Source: Brumimicrobium sp040882265
GTDB lineage: Bacteria > Bacteroidota > Bacteroidia > Flavobacteriales_D > Crocinitomicaceae
Direction: 5' to 3'
DNA length: 48,791 nt
Assembly: GCA_040882265.1 (NCBI GenBank)
Contig: JBBEBO010000001.1
Span: 1-48,791, forward strand
Shown: one piece after another, positions 9,867-18,782 of the stretch
Numbering within the stretch: the stretch's first letter is position 1
Layout of the letters: each line of letters opens with the position of its first letter
Program-made: the position numbers and the translations under genes
The notes under the pieces: generated by a model
The model's input: the letters and a program-made list of their open reading frames with translations, nothing else
Told to the model about the DNA's origin: nothing
Database searches by the model: none

Positions 9867-10709
9867 ATGTTGAGAAGTATTAGATATATAAAAAATCAGA
9901 TAGTTATTTCTAGAAAAGTAAATAATCTGAATTTTACGGCTACTGGAATAGATGATGACGGTGATAGATGGATTGAATATGATGGTTTGAGGTTTTATGG
10001 TGCACCAACTATAGATAAACTTAAAAAGTACTACAATCTACTTTCAAATAAAACTAAGCAAAAACTTCCTTTTGAGTGTTTTAGAGTTGCCCAAGATATT
10101 CAAACTAGATATGTTGAAGGAGGTTTGAAATACGGCGGTCCATTTAAACAAGATTTCTACCAAGTAAAAGAAGGCGATGTTGTTGCCGAAATGGGCGCTT
10201 TTATGGGGGTTTATATACTTAAACTTTGTAAACAAGTAGGTAGAAATGGTAAAGTTGTTGCAATTGAGCCTCTTGAAGATAACCTTTATTACTTAAGGAA
10301 AAATGTTGAATATAACAATATGGTGCAATGTCAAATTGTACCTAAAGGTGTTTGGAAAGAAAAAACAACAATAAATTTTAATAGAAAAGCGACAGATTCT
10401 CAATCAGGAAGTATCGTAATTGGTGAAAGAAATGAGGATCACTCTTTACCAGTTGATACATTAGAGAATATTATGTCTGATTTGAATATTTCTCATTGTG
10501 ACTTTATGATTGTACAGTTGAATGGTGTGGAAGCAATAGCCTTAGAAGGACTGACTTCATTTAATCCTGAAAATATTGCAATTGCAGCGCGGTATGACAT
10601 TGAAGAAGAGGATACTGTAATACGGATTAAAAATCACTTGTTGAATAGAGGTTATGACGTTAATATTCATGAAAAAAGATTCATCTATGCAAATGTTACT
10701 AAAGATTGA
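9867..10709 (+). CDS. Divergent FkbM-family methyltransferase
   Basis: Probable SAM-dependent methyltransferase of the FkbM group, commonly found modifying sugars in polysaccharide clusters. The Rossmann core is visible: VVAEMGAFMGVYILKL (about 109-124) is the SAM loop, GKVVAIEPLEDNLYYLRKN (about 129-147) carries the acidic residue that binds the ribose, and the later strand is DFMIVQLNGVEA (about 212-223). In typical FkbM proteins that last strand reads IDVEGAE; here the Asp and first Glu positions appear as Gln and Asn, so the active site is altered. 280 residues is normal. It starts one base after the previous stop and ends three bases before the sulfotransferase, so translational coupling is likely. 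It could methylate a sugar or be catalytically changed. Confidence 0.75.
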   Translation: MLRSIRYIKNQIVISRKVNNLNFTATGIDDDGDRWIEYDGLRFYGAPTIDKLKKYYNLLSNKTKQKLPFECFRVAQDIQTRYVEGGLKYGGPFKQDFYQVKEGDVVAEMGAFMGVYILKLCKQVGRNGKVVAIEPLEDNLYYLRKNVEYNNMVQCQIVPKGVWKEKTTINFNRKATDSQSGSIVIGERNEDHSLPVDTLENIMSDLNISHCDFMIVQLNGVEAIALEGLTSFNPENIAIAARYDIEEEDTVIRIKNHLLNRGYDVNIHEKRFIYANVTKD

Positions 10710-10712
10710 TTT

Positions 10713-11594
10713 ATGAATCTATTAAAACTTTTTAGCACTGATTTTTATTATCAAATATATCTACGTCGCATATTTGGAAAAAAGAAAAAAAACTTAGATT
10801 TATATGACTTGAGACAAAATCTTGATCAAATAAGTCCTGTTATATTTCTTTCTACAGGTAGGTGCGGAACAAAATGGATTGATACTGTTTTGTCAGAAGA
10901 TGACACTATTGTTTCGTTGCATCATCCTATACCTGTGATGAGATCTCAAGCAAAATTAGCTTATAGCTTTGAGTTTAATAAAGCTAAAGAGAATGAAAAA
11001 GAACTATTGAAAGAATTGTTTTTAGCTGGAAGAGAAGATCTTATTTTACAATCAGAAAAAGTGGGTAAGGAGCTAATTATTACAGATAGTAGAACTACTT
11101 TTTTTGCTGAAATAATTTATGAGCTATTTCCAAAAGCAAAATTCGTTCATTTACATAGACATCCTGGTGAAGTTGTAAGATCTGGTCTAAGGCGTAAATG
11201 GTATGTATCAAATGATCAATCGGAATTAAACAGAATTACTCCTATTAAAACTAGTGAATTCACGGAAAAATGGTCAGCTTTTGACTTGATTGAAAAAAAT
11301 GCATGGTTGTGGAAAGAGACAAATGAATGGATTTTAAACTTTTTAAATAAAGTTCCAGAAAGTCAGAAGTTCAATATTTCATTTAATGATTGGAATGAGG
11401 AATCATTAAGTGAGCTTTTTTCGTTTTGTGGCGCTCGTATAGATAAATCTCAAATTAATAAAAAACTAAATAAAAAAATTAATAGTCAAAAATCTGTGAG
11501 TGTTAGTAAATACAAAGACTGGAACGAAGAGGATAAATCAAAAGTTAAAGAATTTTGCTCTAAAACAGCTGAGTTGTTAGGATATCAACTATGA
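10713..11594 (+). CDS. Sulfotransferase family protein
   Basis: Predicted cytoplasmic sulfotransferase moving sulfate from PAPS to a sugar hydroxyl. The 5'-phosphosulfate loop is clear at about residues 45-58 (IFLSTGRCGTKWID), and the 3'-phosphate-binding Arg/Ser region is HLHRHPGEVVRSGLRRKW near 147-164. Length (293) fits. It lies three bases after the FkbM-like gene and overlaps the next gene by four bases (ATGA), so it sits within a single transcript with a glycosyltransferase and a deacetylase-like protein. From this context I infer that the cluster makes a sulfated polysaccharide, a common trait of marine bacteria. The acceptor sugar cannot be told. Confidence 0.8.
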   Translation: MNLLKLFSTDFYYQIYLRRIFGKKKKNLDLYDLRQNLDQISPVIFLSTGRCGTKWIDTVLSEDDTIVSLHHPIPVMRSQAKLAYSFEFNKAKENEKELLKELFLAGREDLILQSEKVGKELIITDSRTTFFAEIIYELFPKAKFVHLHRHPGEVVRSGLRRKWYVSNDQSELNRITPIKTSEFTEKWSAFDLIEKNAWLWKETNEWILNFLNKVPESQKFNISFNDWNEESLSELFSFCGARIDKSQINKKLNKKINSQKSVSVSKYKDWNEEDKSKVKEFCSKTAELLGYQL

Positions 11595-12769
11595 AGAAAA
11601 AAATAGCCATAATTGTAGATAATGAATTAGATCATGACGTTAGAGTCATGAAAGAAATCAACATGTTAACAGCTATTGGGTATGTTGTTTCAGTACTTTG
11701 CTTTGGTTTTGATGGTAAGGAATACCTAAGACACAATTTTGATGTTCAAAGAATTTCAATTTCTCGAAAAAAGAAGAATATACTTTTCTTTTTTAATTTA
11801 TCTATGCCGTTTTACAATAGGTTGTGGAGGAAAGAAGTATATAAATTTTTAAGTTCAAAGGACTTTGATGTTGTTCACACACATGATTTGTACATGTCTA
11901 AACCAGTATCAGATGCTATAAAGAAAACTGGCAAAGAGATGCCTTTAATTTTGGACCTTCATGAAAACTATCCAGTTGCTTACTCATCTTACAGTTGGGT
12001 CAATGATGGGTTTAGAAAATATCTAACACGTCCTAAAAAATGGTTTAAGCTTGAAGAAGAATATTTAAAATACCCAGATGCTTTAGTTCTGTTAAGTGAG
12101 GATTACAAGCGTTTATTAAAAGATAAATTTGAATTCTTAAAGAAAAAGAAAACACTTGTCTTGCCAAATATTCCTGATTTATCTGTTTTTTCTCCTCCAA
12201 AAAAAATGGAAGGTTCCAAAAAAACTACATTTCTTTACTTTGGAGCAATTGGAGTGAGAAGAGGATTGTTTGACGTAATGGATGCTTTTATTGATATCCA
12301 GAAAAAGCGAGAAGACATAAAACTTTTAATTATAGGTCCTGTGGATAAAAGTGATCGTGATATCTTTAATACTAAATTAAATCAGATCAATAAAGATATG
12401 GTAGAATATTTGCCATGGGTTCCGCTAAAGAATTTAAACGACTATATGTCTATTTCAGATGTCGGATTAGCTCCATTTCACAAAAACCCTCAACATGAAT
12501 CTGGAGTTGCTAATAAGATTTTTCAATATATGTTTGGCAAACTACCATTACTCGTCTCTGATTGTAAACCTCAACAAGATATAATTGAAGAAAATAAAAT
12601 CGGTTTAGTTTTTCATGATCAAAAAACGTTAGAAGAAAACATCGAAAAATTTGCCAATGAGAAGAATATGAGGTTGGAAATGTCCGAAAAATCATACCAA
12701 ACACTTGTTGAGAAATATTCTTTAGATCAATATAAAAATAGATTAAAAGAGTTTTACGAAGCGTTATAA
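11591..12769 (+). CDS. Glycosyltransferase, family 4-like (GT-B fold)
   Basis: Retaining GT-B glycosyltransferase expected to add a sugar to a growing glycan on the cytoplasmic side of the membrane. N-terminal domain: KIAIIVDNELDHDVRV (about 4-19), DVVHTHDLYMSKP (about 93-105), LILDLHENYP. C-terminal nucleotide-sugar domain: TTFLYFGAIGVRRGLFDV (about 214-231) and the donor-binding motif with catalytic-region Glu, HESGVANKIFQYM (about 302-314), followed by GKLPLLVSDC. 392 residues is typical. The start ATG overlaps the sulfotransferase stop, and its own stop shares a base with the next start (TAATG), indicating tight coupling in the cassette. Donor and acceptor are not predictable from this sequence alone. 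Confidence 0.87.
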   Translation: MKKKIAIIVDNELDHDVRVMKEINMLTAIGYVVSVLCFGFDGKEYLRHNFDVQRISISRKKKNILFFFNLSMPFYNRLWRKEVYKFLSSKDFDVVHTHDLYMSKPVSDAIKKTGKEMPLILDLHENYPVAYSSYSWVNDGFRKYLTRPKKWFKLEEEYLKYPDALVLLSEDYKRLLKDKFEFLKKKKTLVLPNIPDLSVFSPPKKMEGSKKTTFLYFGAIGVRRGLFDVMDAFIDIQKKREDIKLLIIGPVDKSDRDIFNTKLNQINKDMVEYLPWVPLKNLNDYMSISDVGLAPFHKNPQHESGVANKIFQYMFGKLPLLVSDCKPQQDIIEENKIGLVFHDQKTLEENIEKFANEKNMRLEMSEKSYQTLVEKYSLDQYKNRLKEFYEAL

Positions 12770-14109
12770 TGGAGCCAGTTAAAGTACATATCCCCAAAAT
12801 AGCCGAACCAGAAATAAAATATGTGTTTTCTATTCTCCTTAAAGAAATTTTGGGTTGTAAAATAGATTTTTTAACAGGTGAATCTTCTCATTTCATTATT
12901 AGTCAAGGTGAAAAAAGCATAGAAATTAAAAATGTGTTTTTTCAAGATCAATCTATTAAGAATCTATACTCTAAAGATAATATTCCAGACAAAACAAGTA
13001 CCAACAAAATAGCCGTTAATGGTGTGAGCCTTATTTATGAAACTTTATACGGAGAGCCAAATATTGAGTTGTCAAAAACGAATACAGTCATCCATTTTGA
13101 TATTATAGCAAGTGCTTTTTTCATGTTGACACGATGGGAGGAGGCAATTAGTGATCAACTTGATCAACTAGGAAGATATAACGCAAAGGATGCACTAAGC
13201 GTTAGAAATGGATTCTATTGTCGTCCAATAATTAATGAATATGCTCATATTTTATTGAATATATTTAAATACATGGAGTTCAATATCGCTGAAAAAGAAT
13301 ATAGTTATGAAGCTGTTGTTACTTTTGATATTGACCAAATAAGAAAATGGTTTTCTTTCAAACAGCTGTTAATTTCAATAAAAGACAATCTTATAGAAGG
13401 GAAGTTAAATTATTGTTTTAAAGATATAGCGTCCTATTTTCGAGCAAAAAATAAGGTTGATGCAGATCCTTATTGCAATTTTAATTATATTGTTGATTCT
13501 CTAAAGAAAAGAGGTATTGAGAATGCTACGTTTTATTTTAAAGCTATAACGAGTGAGTCAAAGTACGATAGAAATAAGTACAGTTTAAGTTCTAAAGAAA
13601 TACAAGACGCTTTTCAATTAATCAAAACAAGTAATTATAAAATTGGAATTCATCCAGGTTTTTTGACTTATGATAACCCAAACCTTATAGCTAAAGAGGT
13701 AAGCGCTTTAGCCGCACATGCATCACAGAAGATAAACAGTGTAAGACAACACTATCTCAAGTTTAAAATCCCAGACACTTGGAGACACCAAAGCTTAAAT
13801 CAACTTACTGAAGATAGTACAATGATTTATCCACATGAGGTTGGTTTTCGTAACGGTATTTGTCAACCATTTCAGGTATATGATTTTGAAAAAAGAGAAT
13901 TGATGAATATGAGAGAATTTCCACTTATTTTTATGGAATCTCCTTATTTTTCGAAGCGACAAAAACTAATTTATGATGTAGCCAAAGTGACTGATCAAGT
14001 CAAAAAATATGGTGGTGTAAATACAATCTTGTGGCATAATAGTAATCTCGAATACCCAAGAGATAGACAACTGTATAATGAAGCACTGAAAATTATAGCT
14101 ACTTCTTAA
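12769..14109 (+). CDS. DUF7033 / polysaccharide deacetylase-like protein
   Basis: 446-residue cytoplasmic-looking protein with an N-terminal region resembling DUF7033 (about 1-170, including FFMLTRWEEA and GRYNAKDALS) and a C-terminal NodB-like deacetylase region. The first NodB motif appears as VVTFDIDQIRKW near 182-193, the second as IGIHPGFLTYDNP near 289-301, followed by TWRHQS and a PHEVGFRNG segment that would be late barrel strands. The usual His-x-x-x-His metal motif is not obvious, so catalysis is uncertain. Such proteins are common in Bacteroidota polysaccharide clusters. It is the last plus-strand gene of the cassette and its end overlaps the flippase end by 11 bases on the opposite strand. 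Confidence 0.72.
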   Translation: MEPVKVHIPKIAEPEIKYVFSILLKEILGCKIDFLTGESSHFIISQGEKSIEIKNVFFQDQSIKNLYSKDNIPDKTSTNKIAVNGVSLIYETLYGEPNIELSKTNTVIHFDIIASAFFMLTRWEEAISDQLDQLGRYNAKDALSVRNGFYCRPIINEYAHILLNIFKYMEFNIAEKEYSYEAVVTFDIDQIRKWFSFKQLLISIKDNLIEGKLNYCFKDIASYFRAKNKVDADPYCNFNYIVDSLKKRGIENATFYFKAITSESKYDRNKYSLSSKEIQDAFQLIKTSNYKIGIHPGFLTYDNPNLIAKEVSALAAHASQKINSVRQHYLKFKIPDTWRHQSLNQLTEDSTMIYPHEVGFRNGICQPFQVYDFEKRELMNMREFPLIFMESPYFSKRQKLIYDVAKVTDQVKKYGGVNTILWHNSNLEYPRDRQLYNEALKIIATS

Positions 14110-15580
14110 GCTTTAAAACTTTATGAATGACTTTGTTCAACTCTGGAGATATATTTAGTTTATAAAATAGAGGTATGTAAATTAATGCGGTTAAAAAACT
14201 GTAGGCAGCAATACTTACAAAACCATTGAAAATCATTAAGTTTTGAAATAAACTTGCAAGAAATAAACCTGTAATTAATACTCCCAAAACAATAAATGTT
14301 TTTTTTGAAAATGGATGAATGTTTAATTTGATATATATAAAACCTGTTTTTATTCCATTAAATATTAAAAGAGATATTCCGGTTGCAATAGCAGCTCCTT
14401 GAATGCCATACATTTGTAACAAGTATATATTGAGTACGAAGTTTAATAAGGACATTATAAGTAGAAATAATAGATTGTATCTGTACCATTTAGAGTAAAT
14501 CATGATTAGATTATTAATGCTTGTCATTAAGTCAAATATTTTAGCGATACCAAGGAAAAGTAAAATGGAAACATAAGGAATTAAATCCTCTCCATTTCTC
14601 ATAATATCAAGAAGATAATAGATGTTAATCCAAATAAATAAGAAAATTAACACGCCAAAAGCAAGGATGTTATTTGAACTTACTTTATATAATTTTTCTA
14701 AACTTGATATGTCATCCTTTTCAAAAAACTCTGAGACAATAGGACCTGAAATCTGACTTATAGAGGTCATTGGAATAATCATCAAATTAACAATAAACAA
14801 GAATATACTGTAATAACCTACAGAGACTTTGTTTACAATCGTTCCAATCATAAAGATGTCTATTTTATACGCAAGTATGACTCCTAAGTAGTTTAGACCT
14901 CCAAATGCCCAAAATTTGAACATGTTTTTTTTCAGTGTTTTGGAAATTTTTATTGATCGCCATCCTTTAACATCAAAACTATTAAGAATATATAAGTAGA
15001 ATATAATTAGAAATAAGAAAAATAGATATGATGAGACAAGTAAAGGTAAAGCCAAACTATGGTCGATCAAGTTGTAATATGATGCAAGTATAATAAGTAT
15101 TAGCAGCGTTTTTATACCAATTCTTGATATTATCTCGGGGACAACAATTCGCCTAGCATTTGCAGAATGAAGCTGGAAAACAGAATAATAAATCATTGTG
15201 ATCGCTAGAAGGTATACATATAATAAGTTTTCACTATCGAGGTCTAAGTTTTGATAAAATACGGTATCGCCAATAATTATAGAAAAAATAAAAATAAGTA
15301 AAGACATAACAATTATTGTCACTGATGTTATGATCAGTATTAAGCCTAGAAAACCTTTAGTTCCTTGACTTTTAAAGAAAGGGTAATACTTGTTTATAAG
15401 AGAGGTGCTACCTTGTCTCAGTATAGGTCCTAAAATTGTGGCCACTGACAACCAATATTGCAAGCTACCATATAACTCCCATTCTAACGGATAAATATAC
15501 AGTGTTGCAAAAAATCCTATTAAAACACCTGCATAATTTACAATACTCCCTTTAATACTTTGTCTTTGAACAACTCCCAT
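14099..15580 (-). CDS. Wzx-like oligosaccharide flippase
   Basis: Inner-membrane lipid-linked oligosaccharide flippase of the MOP superfamily. The 493-residue sequence has about 12-14 hydrophobic helices evenly spread along the length, with the usual family opening of a basic N-terminus and glycine-rich first helix (SIKGSIVNYAGVLIGFF) and a second block with GGLNYLGVILAYKIDIFMIG near 230, which corresponds to the start of the second half of the fold. It is transcribed towards the polysaccharide cassette and the two coding ends overlap by 11 bases. Export of the cassette's product is the natural inference. No Wzy-like polymerase is seen in the window. Confidence 0.85.
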   Translation of the reverse strand: MGVVQRQSIKGSIVNYAGVLIGFFATLYIYPLEWELYGSLQYWLSVATILGPILRQGSTSLINKYYPFFKSQGTKGFLGLILIITSVTIIVMSLLIFIFSIIIGDTVFYQNLDLDSENLLYVYLLAITMIYYSVFQLHSANARRIVVPEIISRIGIKTLLILIILASYYNLIDHSLALPLLVSSYLFFLFLIIFYLYILNSFDVKGWRSIKISKTLKKNMFKFWAFGGLNYLGVILAYKIDIFMIGTIVNKVSVGYYSIFLFIVNLMIIPMTSISQISGPIVSEFFEKDDISSLEKLYKVSSNNILAFGVLIFLFIWINIYYLLDIMRNGEDLIPYVSILLFLGIAKIFDLMTSINNLIMIYSKWYRYNLLFLLIMSLLNFVLNIYLLQMYGIQGAAIATGISLLIFNGIKTGFIYIKLNIHPFSKKTFIVLGVLITGLFLASLFQNLMIFNGFVSIAAYSFLTALIYIPLFYKLNISPELNKVIHKVLKLKK

Positions 15581-15791
15581 TTTTTACTTTAATCAAAACA
15601 AAATTTGTTTTACCCTAACAATTTTCAACAAACTTTAAATATTTTTCAACTCTTATTTTTTATTAAAATATGCTGTAGCAAACGACTAAGGCAAAGATAT
15701 GTTTATAATATCGTGTTTATATGTATTTATAAAATTTCTTTTTACCTACTTTTACACCAAAATTAAATAAACATATATAATTTCATATTAA

Positions 15792-17069
15792 ATGAGTGCA
15801 TTAGGTAACCACATTTTAGTAGAATTCATGCGTTGCGATCCAGACATTATGAACGATGTTTCAGGAATTGAACGCGATATGGTTGAAGCGGCGAGAAAAG
15901 CTGGGGCGACAGTAATTAATTCAACCTTTCATCATTTTTCACCTTATGGTGTTTCTGGTGTTGTTGTAATTGAGGAAAGTCATTTGGCTATACATACATG
16001 GCCAGAATACGGATATGCTGCTGTAGATCTTTTTACTTGCGGTGAAATGGATGCTTGGATTTCTTTTGATTACTTGAAAGAATGTTTTAAGTCAGAATCA
16101 TATTCGGCGATAGAAATGAAACGCGGTTCTAAAAATCTATTGACTAGAAATGACTTTGATATTTCTTCCATGCGTCAACGTGCGGATGAGTGGAAAAATC
16201 CCGACATGTACACTAGAAATGTGTGGTTTACAGATAAAGATGAAAATCAAGCAGTTTCCCTTAGATATACTGGTGAAGTTTTACATGACGTGCAGTCGGA
16301 TTTTCAACGTGTACGTATATTAGAATCTCCCAAATACGGTAAAATGTTGACATTGGATGACATGTTCATGACAACTGAAAATGACGAGTTTCATTATCAC
16401 GAAATGATCGCTCATCCAGCAATGTTTGCGCATAAAAATGTGAAGAATGTGCTTGTTATTGGTGGAGGAGATGGTGGTACGATTAGAGAAGTACTTCGTC
16501 ATGATTCTGTTGAAAAAGTCACGATGGTTGAAATTGATGGAGAAGTAATTGAAGCGTGTAAAAAACATTTACCTTCAATAGCAGCTGAATTTGACAATCC
16601 AAAATTAGAGTTGATTGTTGGCGATGGAATTGAGTTTGCTAAAAAAGCAGCACCTGAATCGTACGATATGATTGTTGTAGATGGTTCCGATCCAGTTGGT
16701 CCAGCTGAAGGGTTGTTTTCTGTTAGCTTTTACAATGATTGTTATAAAGCACTTAACTCAAACGGTATTTTAGTGTCACAAGGAGAGTCTCCAAAATTCA
16801 ATGAAAATGCTTTTGCGGACGTACATAACACAATAAAAGGTCTTTTTGGAGATGGAAATGCTCACGTAGCTTTATTTTATGTCCCAACTTATCCAACAGG
16901 AATGTGGAGTTTCCAATTTGGAATAAAAAATGGAGCTATGAGTTTAAGAGATATAGATACTGATAAAGTAGATGCATTTGTTGATGCACAAGGATTAAAA
17001 TATTATAATTCTGACATTCATCACGCTACGTTGGCTCTACCGAATTTCGTTAAAGATATATTGAAGTAA
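15792..17069 (+). CDS. Fused S-adenosylmethionine decarboxylase / spermidine synthase
   Basis: Two polyamine enzymes in one chain of 425 residues. Residues 1 to about 115 are a prokaryotic-type AdoMet decarboxylase: the EESHLAIHTWPE motif places the self-cleavage site before Ser63, which would become the pyruvoyl group, with His68 and Cys83 (TCG) at the positions known to matter in the Thermotoga enzyme. Residues about 140-425 are an aminopropyltransferase (SpeE): GGGDGG at 224-229, VEID at 246-249, GDG at 277-279 and the catalytic VVDGSDPVGPAEG from 295. Both halves appear complete. The enzyme would make decarboxylated AdoMet and pass its aminopropyl group to putrescine to form spermidine. 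Agmatinase follows after 9 bases. Separate speD and speE genes are the usual arrangement; such fusions are known but uncommon. Confidence 0.92.
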   Translation: MSALGNHILVEFMRCDPDIMNDVSGIERDMVEAARKAGATVINSTFHHFSPYGVSGVVVIEESHLAIHTWPEYGYAAVDLFTCGEMDAWISFDYLKECFKSESYSAIEMKRGSKNLLTRNDFDISSMRQRADEWKNPDMYTRNVWFTDKDENQAVSLRYTGEVLHDVQSDFQRVRILESPKYGKMLTLDDMFMTTENDEFHYHEMIAHPAMFAHKNVKNVLVIGGGDGGTIREVLRHDSVEKVTMVEIDGEVIEACKKHLPSIAAEFDNPKLELIVGDGIEFAKKAAPESYDMIVVDGSDPVGPAEGLFSVSFYNDCYKALNSNGILVSQGESPKFNENAFADVHNTIKGLFGDGNAHVALFYVPTYPTGMWSFQFGIKNGAMSLRDIDTDKVDAFVDAQGLKYYNSDIHHATLALPNFVKDILK

Positions 17070-17078
17070 CTGACGCTT

Positions 17079-18113
17079 ATGAGCGAATTTAATCCACATG
17101 ATGTAGGTGTTGCGAATGGAAATATTTTCGGTTTTCCTGTTACGGAAGAGAATGCAGATATTGTAATTATTCCGATTACCTGGGATGTAACAGCATCTTA
17201 TGGAAAAGGAACAAGCCGTGGACCAGGACAAATTTTAGAGGCATCAACACAGCTCGATTTTTATCATCCGAAATGGGCAAAGGCTTATGAAACCAAAGTT
17301 TTTCAAACACCAATTAATGAAGATGTTTTAAAGTTGAATGATCAGTTTCTATTAGAGGCTAAAAGATATATTGCCCATCTTGAAGAAGGAGGAAAGTTGG
17401 AAGGTAATGAAACTTTTCAAGAAACAGTGAATGCAATTAATCAAGCTCAACTTGATTTAAAAAATGCACTAAAAACCCGTGTTGCTGGAATTCTTAAAAG
17501 CGGAAAAATCCCAGCTGTTCTAGGAGGTGAACACAGTGCGCCACTCGGTTTATTGGAGGCGCTAGGCGATCAATATACTTCGTTTGGAGTGTTGCAAATC
17601 GATGCACATGCCGATTTGAGAGAAGCTTATGAAGGTTTTGAACAGTCACATGCAAGCATCTTTTTTAATGCCCTTAAAATTAAATCAATCGAAAAACTAG
17701 TTCAGGTTGGAATAAGAGATATTTCTTCGCCGGAAGTAGAGTTTGTCAATAAAAGTAATGGGAGAGTAAAATCTTTTTACGACTGGGATTTAAAAGCACA
17801 ACAATTTGAAGGAAAAACTTGGTCGAAGCAGGTAAAAGAAATTATTGAAGAACTACCTCAACGCGTTTATATTTCTTATGATATTGATGCGCTTGATCCA
17901 TCATTGTGTCCGAATACAGGAACCCCAGTACCTGGAGGATTTAAACTTGAAGAAGTATCATATTTGATAGAGGCTTTAGTTGCATCCGGCAGAGAAATTA
18001 TAGGTTTTGACCTGTGTGAAGTGGCTAATGGAGACAATGATTGGGATGCAAATGTTGGTGCGAGAGTACTTTGGAGCTTAGTTGTTGCAACAGAAATGAC
18101 AAGAAGGATATAA
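17079..18113 (+). CDS. speB: Agmatinase / arginase-family ureohydrolase
   Basis: Manganese ureohydrolase; the genomic partner suggests agmatine to putrescine plus urea. Metal ligands typical of the family are present: His152 (GGEHSAP), Asp175, His177 and Asp179 (IDAHADL), Asp268 and Asp270 (SYDIDALDPS). 344 residues is a little longer than Escherichia coli agmatinase because of a helical insert at about 85-140. It begins 9 bases after the AdoMet decarboxylase/spermidine synthase fusion, so its putrescine would feed that enzyme directly. Arginase or formimidoylglutamase activity is possible on sequence grounds, but context favours agmatinase. No arginine decarboxylase, which would supply agmatine, is in the window. 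Confidence 0.85.
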   Translation: MSEFNPHDVGVANGNIFGFPVTEENADIVIIPITWDVTASYGKGTSRGPGQILEASTQLDFYHPKWAKAYETKVFQTPINEDVLKLNDQFLLEAKRYIAHLEEGGKLEGNETFQETVNAINQAQLDLKNALKTRVAGILKSGKIPAVLGGEHSAPLGLLEALGDQYTSFGVLQIDAHADLREAYEGFEQSHASIFFNALKIKSIEKLVQVGIRDISSPEVEFVNKSNGRVKSFYDWDLKAQQFEGKTWSKQVKEIIEELPQRVYISYDIDALDPSLCPNTGTPVPGGFKLEEVSYLIEALVASGREIIGFDLCEVANGDNDWDANVGARVLWSLVVATEMTRRI

Positions 18114-18157
18114 TTTTTCACTACTTTAGTCGAAGGTTTATTTTTGAAACAGATTTT

Positions 18158-18697
18158 ATGAAAAGAATTTTAAATGTAATTATCTTATTGAGTAGCCTTA
18201 GCTTACTTACTTTTTTGATTTTTATATTTATAAATAAGCTTTATCTATTTAACTTTTTTCCATTTATAGTGCTGAGCTTCATGTTTTTACTTTTCGCTGG
18301 AGTTGTCAAAACGTTCCTGCTATATAATGAACTGCACAAATTAATTAGATGGGTGGTCGTTTTTCTATGTGTTTTACCTTTAATAGTTCCTTTAGTTGGA
18401 TTAATTGATTCGTACAACATCGAAAAAAATTGGCCGTTAATGTTCGCAGGTATAATTTTCCAGGTTGGAATTGGTTTGTTATCGGTCATGGGAATGTTTA
18501 TGATGACAAATCGACCTCATTTTTTCACTAGATGGATGTTTTATATTGCGACAATTATACTTGCAGGTTGGTTTGTAGTAATCCTTCTTAAGCTGCCTAA
18601 CAGTTTTGTTTACACATACGCATTTGTTCTTGGATCACTTATGACGCTGTTTTACATTTTAGGCATAGTAAATGATGTGATTAGATCAAAAAGATGA
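18158..18697 (+). CDS. Small multi-pass membrane protein, unknown function
   Basis: 179-residue hydrophobic protein with about six predicted transmembrane helices spaced along the whole chain and short basic loops (KTFLLYNELHKLIRW near 50; RSKR at the end). I do not recognise the family. The open frame extends upstream into the agmatinase gene, but the ATG at 18158 is preferred because it places a short basic N-terminus (MKRI) directly before the first helix and avoids the overlap. It starts 44 bases after agmatinase and could be cotranscribed with the polyamine genes; a link to polyamine transport is only speculation. Confidence 0.68.
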   Translation: MKRILNVIILLSSLSLLTFLIFIFINKLYLFNFFPFIVLSFMFLLFAGVVKTFLLYNELHKLIRWVVVFLCVLPLIVPLVGLIDSYNIEKNWPLMFAGIIFQVGIGLLSVMGMFMMTNRPHFFTRWMFYIATIILAGWFVVILLKLPNSFVYTYAFVLGSLMTLFYILGIVNDVIRSKR

Positions 18698-18714
18698 TTT
18701 CGCATTTAGACTTT

Positions 18715-18743
18715 GAGCTTTTCTTGTTCAAAACTCGTTTTTT
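18715..18743 (+). terminator. Weak possible terminator after the polyamine operon
   Basis: GAGcTTTT pairs with AAAACTC across a short loop, leaving one unpaired C, and is followed by six T. It lies just after the small membrane protein gene and before a convergent gene. The stem is short and AT-rich, so the call is tentative. Confidence 0.3.
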
Positions 18744-18782
18744 CCTAAGCAACATTTGGAGCGACTAACATTGAAATTCTTT

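Noticed and set aside
17079..18113. Arginase or formimidoylglutamase
   Set aside because: The metal motifs cannot separate these, but the adjacent spermidine synthase fusion makes agmatinase more likely; not excluded.
18041..18157. N-terminal extension of the small membrane protein into the agmatinase gene
   Set aside because: The extension is Cys-rich, polar, and read out of frame from agmatinase; the ATG at 18158 gives a normal membrane-protein start.
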